Assembly: GCA_947457075.1 (NCBI GenBank)
Contig: CANGUG010000015.1
Location: forward strand, 35,079-99,078
Length of the DNA: 64,000 nucleotides
From: Bacteroidota bacterium
Lineage (GTDB): Bacteria > Bacteroidota > Bacteroidia > Chitinophagales > Chitinophagaceae
Direction of reading: 5' to 3'
Part shown: positions 9,596-18,110 of the stretch, piece by piece
Numbering within the stretch: the stretch's first letter is position 1
Layout: each line of letters opens with the position of its first letter
Notes under the pieces: model-generated
The model's database searches: none
The model's input: only the letters and a program-made list of their open reading frames with translations
What the model was told of the DNA's origin: nothing
Made by a program: the position numbers and the translations under genes

Positions 9596-11971
9596 ATGAA
9601 GAAACTATTGTCCCTCAGTTTTCTTTTATTGAGCACCTGCTCAGTAATCGTTGCACAAGACATACGCAACAACCCAACATCAAATCATGGCAACAAGTTT
9701 GAGCAATTGGGTACTATTTTACCAACGCCCAACGAATACCGTACAGCGAGTGGTGCGCCTGGTCCAAAATATTGGCAACAACGTGCCGACTATGATATCA
9801 AAGCAACCCTTGATGAAAAGAACTTATTATTAACTGGAGCAGAAACAGTTACTTATTTCAACAACTCACCCGATGTGTTAACTTATTTATGGTTACAATT
9901 AGATGAGAATGAACATAGTTCAACAAAGAATGCCGGTTATCCAGAAAGTAGTTCATTGGGAAGAGGGATGAGTCCTGCAGCCATCGATAAATTGGCTGAA
10001 GAACAAACAGACAATGGTTTAGGAGTGAACATTAAAAAAGTAACAGATGCCTTGGGCGCCAATTTAAAATACACTGTGAATAAAACCATGATGCGTATTG
10101 AATTGCCTACCGCATTAAAACCAGGTCAAAAATTTGCTTTCAAAATTGATTGGAATTATAAAATTACTGACCGTATGACTATTGGTGGTCGCGGTGGATA
10201 TGAGTATTTCCCTGAAGACGGCAATTATATATTTACCATGGCTCAATGGTTCCCACGTTTATGTGTGTACTCTGATTTCCAAGGATGGCAACATCATCAG
10301 TTTACAGGAAGAGGGGAATTTGCATTGACTTTTGGAAATTATAATGTAGCTATAACTGTTCCTGCAGACCACGTGGTAATGGCCACAGGAGAGTGTAAAA
10401 ACTATCCAGCCGTATTGAGCCCAGCGCAATTGGCAAGATGGAACAAAGCACAAGCATCTTATACCGAACCAGTAGAAGTAGTTACTTTAGAAGAGGCAAA
10501 AAATGCTGAAAAAAATGCGTTAAAAACAACTAAAACTTGGGTGTTCAATGCCGAGAATGTGCGTGATTTTGCATTTGGTAGCAGCCGTAAATTTGTATGG
10601 GATGCAATGGCAACCAATGTAGAAGGTAAGAAAGTAATGAGCATGAGTGGTTATGGTAAAGAAGCATATGGCTTATACCGTAAGTTTTCAACCAAAGCAG
10701 TAGCGCATACCATCAAAACCTATTCTAAGTTTTCAATTCCTTATCCATATCCTGTCGCACAAAGTATTGAGGCTGCAAATGGTATGGAGTATCCCATGAT
10801 TTGCTTCAACTATGGCCGTACCGAAAAAGACGGAACTTATACCGAGGCAACTAAAAATGGAATGTTAGGTGTGGTGATTCATGAAGTGGGTCACAACTTT
10901 TTCCCAATGATTGTAAACTCTGACGAGCGTCAATGGTCTTGGATGGACGAGGGATTAAATTCTTACGTTCAATACTTAACGCAGGAATTATACGACAATA
11001 AATTCCCATCAAGAGGAGGACCAGCATGGTCTATTGTAGATTATATGAAATTACCTAAGGATCAATTAGAGCCAATTATGACGAATAGTGAAAACATTAT
11101 TGGTTTTGGTCCTAATGCCTACACTAAGCCAGCTACTGGATTGAATATTTTACGTGAAACCATCATGGGGCGTGAATTATTTGATTATTCATTTAAAGAA
11201 TATTCAAGACGTTGGGCATTTAAGCATCCAACACCAGCCGACTTGTTCAGAACAATTGAAGATGCAAGTGCGGAGGATTTAGATTGGTTCTGGAGAGGAT
11301 GGTTCTATAGCATTGATCCTTGTGACATTGCCATTGATACAGTGAAGCATGCGGTATATGATCCAACTGCAGCTGCCCCAACACCAAGAACAGGTGGTAT
11401 GCAAAGAAATTTGGATAAGCCGGCAGTAAATGCTTTTGAGGATATCTCAAAAATCAGAAATAGAGAAGATAAGTCTATCGTATTCTTAACAGATGTTGAC
11501 ACTACTTTACGTGATTTTTATTGGAGATATGACAGAGGTATTGAGCCTTACGATTCAGAAACAAAGCAACCAATGCCTAACTTTGGTACACCCACTGTGT
11601 TAGGGGATGAGGAGAAAGCAAAATATGCGAATGCTAATTTGTATGAAATCACATTCTTAAACAAAGGCGGATTGGTAATGCCCATTATTGTTGAGTTTAC
11701 TTTTGCCGATGGTACAAAGGAAACGAAGCGTATCCCTGCTCAAATTTGGAGAAAGAATGAAAATAAAGTAACCAAAGTATTTTATACTAATAAAAGAGCC
11801 GTATCTATTAAATTAGATCCAATGCGTGAAACAGCCGATATTGATGAAACCAATAATAGCTGGCCAAATCTCGCAGAGCCAAGTAAATTTACTTTGTTCA
11901 AAACAAAATCAGTTGGTCGTGGCCAATCCATTGGATTGTCTCCAATGCAAGCTGCAGCAAATAAAAAATAA
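9596..11971 (+). CDS. M1-family zinc metallopeptidase, secreted
   Basis: 791 aa; signal peptide; 'VVIHEVGHNFFPMIVNSDERQWSWMDEGLNSY' (HExxH-18-E). Confidence 0.9.
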   Translation: MKKLLSLSFLLLSTCSVIVAQDIRNNPTSNHGNKFEQLGTILPTPNEYRTASGAPGPKYWQQRADYDIKATLDEKNLLLTGAETVTYFNNSPDVLTYLWLQLDENEHSSTKNAGYPESSSLGRGMSPAAIDKLAEEQTDNGLGVNIKKVTDALGANLKYTVNKTMMRIELPTALKPGQKFAFKIDWNYKITDRMTIGGRGGYEYFPEDGNYIFTMAQWFPRLCVYSDFQGWQHHQFTGRGEFALTFGNYNVAITVPADHVVMATGECKNYPAVLSPAQLARWNKAQASYTEPVEVVTLEEAKNAEKNALKTTKTWVFNAENVRDFAFGSSRKFVWDAMATNVEGKKVMSMSGYGKEAYGLYRKFSTKAVAHTIKTYSKFSIPYPYPVAQSIEAANGMEYPMICFNYGRTEKDGTYTEATKNGMLGVVIHEVGHNFFPMIVNSDERQWSWMDEGLNSYVQYLTQELYDNKFPSRGGPAWSIVDYMKLPKDQLEPIMTNSENIIGFGPNAYTKPATGLNILRETIMGRELFDYSFKEYSRRWAFKHPTPADLFRTIEDASAEDLDWFWRGWFYSIDPCDIAIDTVKHAVYDPTAAAPTPRTGGMQRNLDKPAVNAFEDISKIRNREDKSIVFLTDVDTTLRDFYWRYDRGIEPYDSETKQPMPNFGTPTVLGDEEKAKYANANLYEITFLNKGGLVMPIIVEFTFADGTKETKRIPAQIWRKNENKVTKVFYTNKRAVSIKLDPMRETADIDETNNSWPNLAEPSKFTLFKTKSVGRGQSIGLSPMQAAANKK

Positions 11972-11985
11972 ACTAACTGTTTATA

Positions 11986-12025
11986 TTACAAAAAAGCCCC
12001 TGAGTAATCAGGGGCTTTTTTGTAA
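11986..12025. terminator. Bidirectional intrinsic terminator
   Basis: Perfect 18-bp stem TTACAAAAAAGCCCCTGA-GTAA-TCAGGGGCTTTTTTGTAA between convergent genes. Confidence 0.9.
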
Positions 12026-12077
12026 TTATTTGAATTTCAATAGCACTTATTGATAAATATTACTTTCATACTAAATT

Positions 12078-13133
12078 TTAGTTCTCCAAACTATGCGCAG
12101 CCGATTTGTAGTTTTTCCATTTGGTAATGGCTGCTTGTATATCTGAAGGTAATTCACTTTCAAAGCGCATTAATTTTTCGGTAGTAGGATGCACAAAGCC
12201 AAGGGTGGCTGCATGTAAAGCACACCTTGGACAAGCTTCAAAACAGTTATCTACGAACTGTTTGTACTTGGTATAAATAGTGCCTTTTAAAATTCGGTCT
12301 CCACCATATTCATTGTCATTAAATAAAGTGTGTCCAATATGTTTCATGTGCACACGTATTTGATGCGTACGCCCTGTTTCTAAAATACATGAAACTAGGG
12401 TAGTGTAATTGTATCGCTCAATTACTTTATAATGTGTAATAGCATGTTTGCCTACATCACCCTCTGGATAGGCATCAAACATTTTTCTAAATGTTTTGTG
12501 TCGTGCAATATGCGCATTAACAGTCCCTTCCTCCTGTTCCATATCACCCCAAACTAAGGCTACATATTTTCTTTCTACTGTATGGTTAAAAAATTGTTTT
12601 GCTAAATGACTTGCTGCTTCGGCTGTTTTTGCCAATACAATTAATCCAGTCGTATTTTTATCAATTCTGTGTACCAATCCAAAACGCGGTAAAACCTCTT
12701 CACTTAAATTGGGGTTTTGAGCTAGTAAATGATAAGCAACTCCATTTAATAAAGTGCCGGTATAATTTCCAATACCAGGGTGTACCACCATATTGGCAGG
12801 TTTGTTAATGACCATTACTGCATCGTCCTCATACACAATATCCAAATTCATCTGTTCTGGTTTCAATTCCGTGTATTCTGGATTCACATAGCTCATATAA
12901 GTAACTTCATCCCCAGGACGCGTTCGATAATTGCTTTTTACTACTTTCCCATTTACCGTTAAAAAGCCCCCTTCGATACCGTTTTGTAATTTACTTCGCG
13001 TCATGCCTTCAATACGCATTTGCACCCATTTGTCAATACGCATCGGTTCCTGGCCTTTATCTACCATAAAAGTCAGTTTCTCATATACTTCCTCGTTATT
13101 TTCGTCTTGTATTAAATCCTGTTCAGTTGACAT
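12078..13133 (-). CDS. Large-subunit pseudouridine synthase, RluD/RluA family
   Basis: 351 aa; S4 domain, 'GLVHRIDKNTTGLIVLAKT', 'GRTHQIRVHMKHIGHTLFND'. Confidence 0.9.
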   Translation of the reverse strand: MSTEQDLIQDENNEEVYEKLTFMVDKGQEPMRIDKWVQMRIEGMTRSKLQNGIEGGFLTVNGKVVKSNYRTRPGDEVTYMSYVNPEYTELKPEQMNLDIVYEDDAVMVINKPANMVVHPGIGNYTGTLLNGVAYHLLAQNPNLSEEVLPRFGLVHRIDKNTTGLIVLAKTAEAASHLAKQFFNHTVERKYVALVWGDMEQEEGTVNAHIARHKTFRKMFDAYPEGDVGKHAITHYKVIERYNYTTLVSCILETGRTHQIRVHMKHIGHTLFNDNEYGGDRILKGTIYTKYKQFVDNCFEACPRCALHAATLGFVHPTTEKLMRFESELPSDIQAAITKWKNYKSAAHSLEN

Positions 13134-13177
13134 GTTGCAAAAGTAGGATATTGCAGCTTAGTTTGTAACTTTGTTCC

Positions 13178-13885
13178 ATGCGTCAACAAGTATATTTTGA
13201 AGATTTAGGGGTTAAATCCTATCAACCTACATGGGATTACCAGGAGGCGCTATTGGCTGCGAATACGCAAATTAAATTTAAAGCAAGGGAAAAGGAGGAG
13301 GATGTGCGCCAAACAGCTACGGAACATAGATTGTTGTTGGTGGAGCATCCGCCTGTATTTACCTTAGGGAAAAATGGGAAAAGAGCGCATGTATTGGTGT
13401 CGGAGGAGCATTTAAATAAGCTTGGAATTGAGTTTTTCCACATTAATAGAGGGGGTGATATCACTTATCATGGACCTCAACAAATTGTGGGGTATCCCAT
13501 TTTAGACTTGGATAAATTTAAAACTGATTTAGGTTGGTATTTAAGAAGTTTGGAGCAAGTAATTATTGATACGATCGCGGAATATGGGTTAATTGGAGAA
13601 AGAAGTTCGGGAGAAACGGGCGTTTGGTTACAACCCGATGATCCATTTATGGCGCGTAAAATTTGTGCTATGGGAATTAAATGCAGTAGATGGGTCACCA
13701 TGCATGGATTTGCTTTAAATGTAAATCCAGACCTCTCTCATTTTGAATACATTGTTCCCTGTGGAATACAAGGGAAAACGGTAACCTCTTTAGAAAAAGA
13801 GTTAGGATATAAAGTGAATTATGAGGAAGTGAAAGAAAAAATCAAGCATCATTTTCAACGAATTTTTGAAGTTGATTTAGTTTAG
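13178..13885 (+). CDS. lipB: Lipoyl(octanoyl) transferase
   Basis: 235 aa; 'LLLVEHPPVFTLGK', 'RGGDITYHGPQQIVGYPI', 'GIKCSRWVTMHGFALNV', 'PCGI'. Confidence 0.92.
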   Translation: MRQQVYFEDLGVKSYQPTWDYQEALLAANTQIKFKAREKEEDVRQTATEHRLLLVEHPPVFTLGKNGKRAHVLVSEEHLNKLGIEFFHINRGGDITYHGPQQIVGYPILDLDKFKTDLGWYLRSLEQVIIDTIAEYGLIGERSSGETGVWLQPDDPFMARKICAMGIKCSRWVTMHGFALNVNPDLSHFEYIVPCGIQGKTVTSLEKELGYKVNYEEVKEKIKHHFQRIFEVDLV

Positions 13886-13886
13886 T

Positions 13887-13906
13887 TTTGTTTGTTTGTT
13901 TGTTTG
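13887..13906 (+). repeat. Tetranucleotide microsatellite (TTTG)x5
   Basis: TTTGTTTGTTTGTTTGTTTG immediately after the lipB stop codon. Confidence 0.9.
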
Positions 13907-13969
13907 TATTCCCGCAATACAGGGCAATTTCAGCTTAATGAATACAGTTAACTTGTTATGAAACTTCAA

Positions 13970-14911
13970 TTAAAAATGAAGCACTCCTTTGGGAAGGGAC
14001 CTATTCCCTTGCAAGCCTCCACTATGTATTATTAAGACCTTACTTTTGGGATTAAAATAATTGGCTTGCATTAACTGCTCCGCAGCGTAAAAAACTTTTC
14101 CTGTATAAACAATATCAGTAGGGATGGAAGCATGCTCCCATAAGCGATTCATGAAATTAATTTGTGCGGGGGTTGTTTTAGCATAACCACCTTGATGAAA
14201 TTCATGTAATAAAGTAAAAGCTGCATTTTTATCCTCCAACAACTCAATAATTTCTGAATGGATCGTGCCTTCATTTTTTAATACTGGAATCCCAATCATA
14301 TTTTGGTGCTTTTCTACAGCATTGATTACTCCAGCAATCATCGTGCCAGTACCAACTGCACATATTATATAATCGTATTCATGAATTGGATTCACAATAT
14401 GAATATTGCTGAAATGAACTGATTCATTGCTTCTATTCATTGGCGCCCAATCGCTAATCATTGTAGAAGCACCTTTAGCACCTAATGCGCCATAACCTCC
14501 TTCGTCAATAAAATAAAGTTTATTTGTAGATGGGTAATTTTGATGGAGCAATTCATTTTTCTTTTCTTGAAATAAGGTTCTTCCTACAAAAACTATATCC
14601 ATTCCATAATCAATAGCCTCTTGTAAAGTAGGGGTAATTGGTTCGCCTTCATTGGAACGGACATAGCCTATGCATTTCAATCCATTTTCTTTGGCTTCAT
14701 AGGCAAGGGCCACTAAATGGTTGGAATAAGGACCTCCAAAACTTGCAATGGTATTAGCCTGGCTTTTTATTGCTTCATGTACATAATAGCGCAACTTATA
14801 CCATTTATTGCCACTGATAATTGGATGAATCTGGTCCAGCCTTAAAGTATCAATGGCAACTTGATTGTTGCTTAAAAAGGGAATAGGCTCAATGTTTGGG
14901 CTAGGGTTCAA
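13970..14911 (-). CDS. PLP-dependent 1-aminocyclopropane-1-carboxylate deaminase / D-cysteine desulfhydrase family
   Basis: 313 aa; 'HPIISGNKWYKLRYYVHEA', 'SFGGPYSNHLVALA', 'AVGTGTMIAGVINA'. Confidence 0.85.
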   Translation of the reverse strand: MNPSPNIEPIPFLSNNQVAIDTLRLDQIHPIISGNKWYKLRYYVHEAIKSQANTIASFGGPYSNHLVALAYEAKENGLKCIGYVRSNEGEPITPTLQEAIDYGMDIVFVGRTLFQEKKNELLHQNYPSTNKLYFIDEGGYGALGAKGASTMISDWAPMNRSNESVHFSNIHIVNPIHEYDYIICAVGTGTMIAGVINAVEKHQNMIGIPVLKNEGTIHSEIIELLEDKNAAFTLLHEFHQGGYAKTTPAQINFMNRLWEHASIPTDIVYTGKVFYAAEQLMQANYFNPKSKVLIIHSGGLQGNRSLPKGVLHF

Positions 14912-14995
14912 TCTGTTTATTTTTAATGAAAATCAGCTATTTTTGTAAACAGTATTTTTACAATAAGTAAAAGTACAAAATATAAATCTTGAATA

Positions 14996-15898
14996 ATGAG
15001 TGCACCTACATTAGTGATATTAGCAGCGGGTATGGCGAGTAGATATGGTAGTCAAAAGCAAACGGAAGGTTTTGGCCCCAATGGAGAAACCATTATGGAC
15101 TATTCTATTTATGATGCAATTAGAGCTGGATTTGGCAAAGTGGTATTTATTATTAGGGAAGATTTTAGCGAAGCATTTAAGGCAAGTTTTGAACCAAAAT
15201 TGAAAGGCAAAATACATACAGCGTATGTTTTTCAATCCTTGGATAAGTTCACCGAAGGTCATCAAGTGCATCCTGATCGTGCCAAGCCATGGGGGACAGC
15301 ACATGCAGTATTGTGCACAAAGGGCATGGTCAATGAACCCTTTGCTGTGATCAATGCCGACGATTATTATGGAGCTGAGGCATTTGCCCAAGCGTATCAA
15401 TTTTTAACAAAGGAGTGCAATGATAAAACCTATTGTATTTTAGGATATGAGTTGGCCAATACTTTAAGTGAAAATGGAACGGTGAGTAGAGGAGTTTGTA
15501 CTGTGGATGAAAATAATACTTTGACAAAAATTGTGGAGCGCACAAAAATTTATAGGAAAGACAATGGTATTGTATTTGAGGAGGAGGGTATTGAAACTCC
15601 ATTGTTGAAAGATACCAGAGTGAGTATGAATTTCATGTGTTTTGCGCCTAATTTCATTGATTTATGCGAAAAAGAGTTTAGCCAATTTTTAGAAAAACAA
15701 GGACAAGCACTAAAATCAGAATTCTATATTCCCTTTGTTGCAGGTCAATTTTCTCATTTAGGTTTAGGCAATGTGAAAGTGATTAGTACCAATGCCAAAT
15801 GGTTTGGTGTTACCTATAAAGAGGATGCTCCAATGGTAAAAGCAAATATAGACGCACTTGTCAATAACCATGTGTATCCTGCGGATTTGTGGAAATAA
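14996..15898 (+). CDS. Sugar-phosphate nucleotidyltransferase-like protein
   Basis: 300 aa; N-terminal 'LVILAAGMASRYGSQKQTEGFGPNGETIMDYSIYDA', 'FAVINADDYYG'. Confidence 0.85.
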   Translation: MSAPTLVILAAGMASRYGSQKQTEGFGPNGETIMDYSIYDAIRAGFGKVVFIIREDFSEAFKASFEPKLKGKIHTAYVFQSLDKFTEGHQVHPDRAKPWGTAHAVLCTKGMVNEPFAVINADDYYGAEAFAQAYQFLTKECNDKTYCILGYELANTLSENGTVSRGVCTVDENNTLTKIVERTKIYRKDNGIVFEEEGIETPLLKDTRVSMNFMCFAPNFIDLCEKEFSQFLEKQGQALKSEFYIPFVAGQFSHLGLGNVKVISTNAKWFGVTYKEDAPMVKANIDALVNNHVYPADLWK

Positions 15899-15919
15899 TG
15901 GACCTACTTGAAAAATATG

Positions 15920-15959
15920 CATAAAAAAAGAGTCAACCTAAGTTGACTCTTTTTTTATG
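15920..15959. terminator. Bidirectional intrinsic terminator
   Basis: 18-bp stem CATAAAAAAAGAGTCAAC-CTAA-GTTGACTCTTTTTTTATG between convergent genes. Confidence 0.88.
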
Positions 15960-15982
15960 AGCGCTGCTCATATATTAAATCC

Positions 15983-17086
15983 TTAATTGAAAGAACGAAT
16001 ATTGTAAATGTAATTTTTCAAATTACTGATTTGCTTTTTTCGATCATTTTTCCCAATAGATTTTTTTGCAATTTTTATGGTATTTTCTTTGGAGGCCGCT
16101 TCAATTAGATCAAATATTTTTGATGACTTAATCGCAAATGCAACACCCTCTGCTTGTTTTTGACGTGTATTAATGATGCCAATAAGCTCGGCATTATCAT
16201 TAAATACAGGCGCTCCTGAATAACCAGGGTTAGCGCTAATTTGTATTTGATAAGCATTGCTATCTCCTTCAAATCCTGATTGAGCACTTAAATACCCCTT
16301 ACCATAAACAATATCATTGTCGTTTCTTGGGTAACCTAAAATATAAATTTCTTCCCCTAATTCGCTTTTCTTATTTCTGATAGAATAAGGAATTGATTTT
16401 GGTTGAACAAAGTCAGCGTCTTCAATTTTTAATAAAGCTAAGTCACTACTTTTATCAGTATAAATAATGGTGGCATTCAATTCCTGTCCAGTGCTACTAA
16501 TTACAATTGCATCATCTCCTTTTAAAACGTGTGCGTTAGTAATGATATAGCCCTTAGTGTCAATTAAAAAACCCGAACCACCACTAATTAATTTTGCATT
16601 TTCAGGAAGTTTGGTTTTCACTTCATTTAATAAGTGACCTTGTACTTTTTGGTTGTTTTTAATAATCTCAATTGCTTTACTAAGCTGCAATACTTGAGAT
16701 CCATTTAAACTCGGAGAGAAATACATTAACATGACTGTGGTAATACCAGCGATAAATCCACCAACAGATGCTGCAATGGCAGTTACTTTTTTGTATTTGG
16801 ACCAAAGTTGAATCACTTTGAATTTGGTGGACTGCTCATTGATTGGAGCCCACTCACCCGCTTCAAATAAAGTATTAAAAGTTATTTCTGTTGTTCTAGT
16901 AAAGTTCTTGCGCTTTGCAAAATTGTCCATTTCATGTAAAAACATGCTATGCTCAACCACCATTTGGTCAATCTCGGGGGTATTTTTACGAATGGACTCA
17001 AATTGAGCAGCCTCAGCAGGGGACATTTCGCCAGCTAAGTATTTTTCAATTGCTTCTAATAATTGTATATCGTCCATTGTTGTCAT
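15983..17086 (-). CDS. Single-pass membrane trypsin-like (HtrA/S1C-type) serine protease with a cytoplasmic, anti-sigma-like N-terminus
   Basis: 367 aa; ~100 aa N-terminal cytosolic region, one TM (VTAIAASVGGFIAGITTVMLMYF), protease domain with H (TNAHVLKG), D (SSDLALLK) and S (NPGYSGAPVF). Confidence 0.8.
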   Translation of the reverse strand: MTTMDDIQLLEAIEKYLAGEMSPAEAAQFESIRKNTPEIDQMVVEHSMFLHEMDNFAKRKNFTRTTEITFNTLFEAGEWAPINEQSTKFKVIQLWSKYKKVTAIAASVGGFIAGITTVMLMYFSPSLNGSQVLQLSKAIEIIKNNQKVQGHLLNEVKTKLPENAKLISGGSGFLIDTKGYIITNAHVLKGDDAIVISSTGQELNATIIYTDKSSDLALLKIEDADFVQPKSIPYSIRNKKSELGEEIYILGYPRNDNDIVYGKGYLSAQSGFEGDSNAYQIQISANPGYSGAPVFNDNAELIGIINTRQKQAEGVAFAIKSSKIFDLIEAASKENTIKIAKKSIGKNDRKKQISNLKNYIYNIRSFN

Positions 17087-17095
17087 TCTATTATT

Positions 17096-17686
17096 TTAAT
17101 CTCCAATATTATACTGCGCAAAAAACAGCTTTTTTAAACGCATCAAACATTTATATTTTTGGTTCTTGGCATTATCTGAATTGGTATATCCAAATTCTGC
17201 CGCTAGGGCTTGCATATCTTTTTTATTCAAATAATATCCTTCCAGCAAACTCTTGCAGGGTTCTCCAAGGCTGTTGAGTGCCCTGTCCATAATTGCAAAA
17301 GCAGCATCCTTTTTTGCGGATTCGTCCATATCCATTTCAAGGGATACAGATTCTTCCTCGGTACTTAATGGGGTACTATACCTTCCCATTTGTTGTAACC
17401 TTTTGAGCCAAAGATGCTTACATATAGAAAAAAGATAGGTTTTTATTTGACAGGTAAGTGAAAATGAGTCAATTTGTACCTTTTCATACAAAGTAATCAT
17501 CGCTTCCTGAAATATATCCCTAGCATCATCCAAAGAGCCGTTATTGTTGGTAACGAAATGCTGAATCATACCAAAATGACTCTTGTAAAGCGTTTCAACC
17601 GCTTTGGAGTCATTGTTTGCGAGCCCCTTTAAAAGGGCTTGTTCGTTGTATTCAGCTTTCAAGATATTAATACTTTGTAAGGTCAA
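17096..17686 (-). CDS. RNA polymerase sigma-70-family (ECF-like) sigma factor
   Basis: 196 aa; region 2 'DARDIFQEAMITLYEKV', region 4 'LGEPCKSLLEGYYLNKKDMQALAAEFGYTNSDNAKNQKYKCLMRLKKL'; the listed start is TTG and overlaps a -7 box, so the true start may be downstream. Confidence 0.85.
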   Translation of the reverse strand: MTLQSINILKAEYNEQALLKGLANNDSKAVETLYKSHFGMIQHFVTNNNGSLDDARDIFQEAMITLYEKVQIDSFSLTCQIKTYLFSICKHLWLKRLQQMGRYSTPLSTEEESVSLEMDMDESAKKDAAFAIMDRALNSLGEPCKSLLEGYYLNKKDMQALAAEFGYTNSDNAKNQKYKCLMRLKKLFFAQYNIGD

Positions 17687-17801
17687 AAGTAACCCAATTT
17701 GCTTATTTAATTTATTTTTTACATTTTTTGGGGTACTGGGGGTTACCTTTTAGCAGTTTCTGTATTAAAAGTATAAATTAAACAATTAAAAATCTTTCCA
17801 A

Positions 17802-17981
17802 ATGAAAAAAGTATTCGCAATTTTCGCTATCGCTGCATTAGCTGCTTGTGGTGGTGCTTCAACTGAAACTAAGACTGACACTGCTGCTGCAACTGTAGAT
17901 ACTGCTGCTGCAACTGTTGACACTGCTGCTAAAGCTGTAGATACTGCTGCTAAGGCTGTAGATACTGCTGCTAAGAAGTAA
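17802..17981 (+). CDS. Small repetitive Ala-rich lipoprotein (59 aa)
   Basis: Translated by eye: MKKVFAIFAIAALAACGGASTETKTDTAAATVDTAAATVDTAAKAVDTAAKAVDTAAKK*; lipobox LAAC; below the 60-aa cutoff of the supplied ORF track. Confidence 0.85.
   Translation: MKKVFAIFAIAALAACGGASTETKTDTAAATVDTAAATVDTAAKAVDTAAKAVDTAAKK
17877..17981 (+). repeat. Five tandem 21-bp repeats encoding DTAA(A/K)(T/A)V heptads
   Basis: GA(C/T)ACTGCTGCT... units at 17877, 17898, 17919, 17940 and 17961; the last unit includes the stop codon. Confidence 0.9.
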
Positions 17982-17984
17982 TTA

Positions 17985-18110
17985 AACTAAATGGACTATT
18001 GGTCCAGATGGGGGAAACCCTGTCAAAGCTTGCCAACCAGTAGTTATCGAACAATTTTCATATGGCAAGCAATCGTTAAGCCGCCCTGTTTCCACAGGGG
18101 GGCTTTTTTA
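17985..18110 (+). ncRNA. Candidate structured RNA / 3'UTR ending in an intrinsic terminator
   Basis: TGGAC/GTCCA hairpin, GGG-GAAA-CCC hairpin, 8-bp GCTTGCCA (18028-18035)/TGGCAAGC (18063-18070), then AGCCGCCCTGT-TTCC-ACAGGGGGGCT-TTTTTA. Confidence 0.4.
18079..18110 (+). terminator. Intrinsic terminator
   Basis: AGCCGCCCTGT(TTCC)ACAGGGGGGCT, one mismatch, followed by a T-run. Confidence 0.75.

Noticed and set aside
15020-15400. 126-aa minus ORF
   Set aside because: Antisense to the nucleotidyltransferase CDS; Cys/Ile-rich noise
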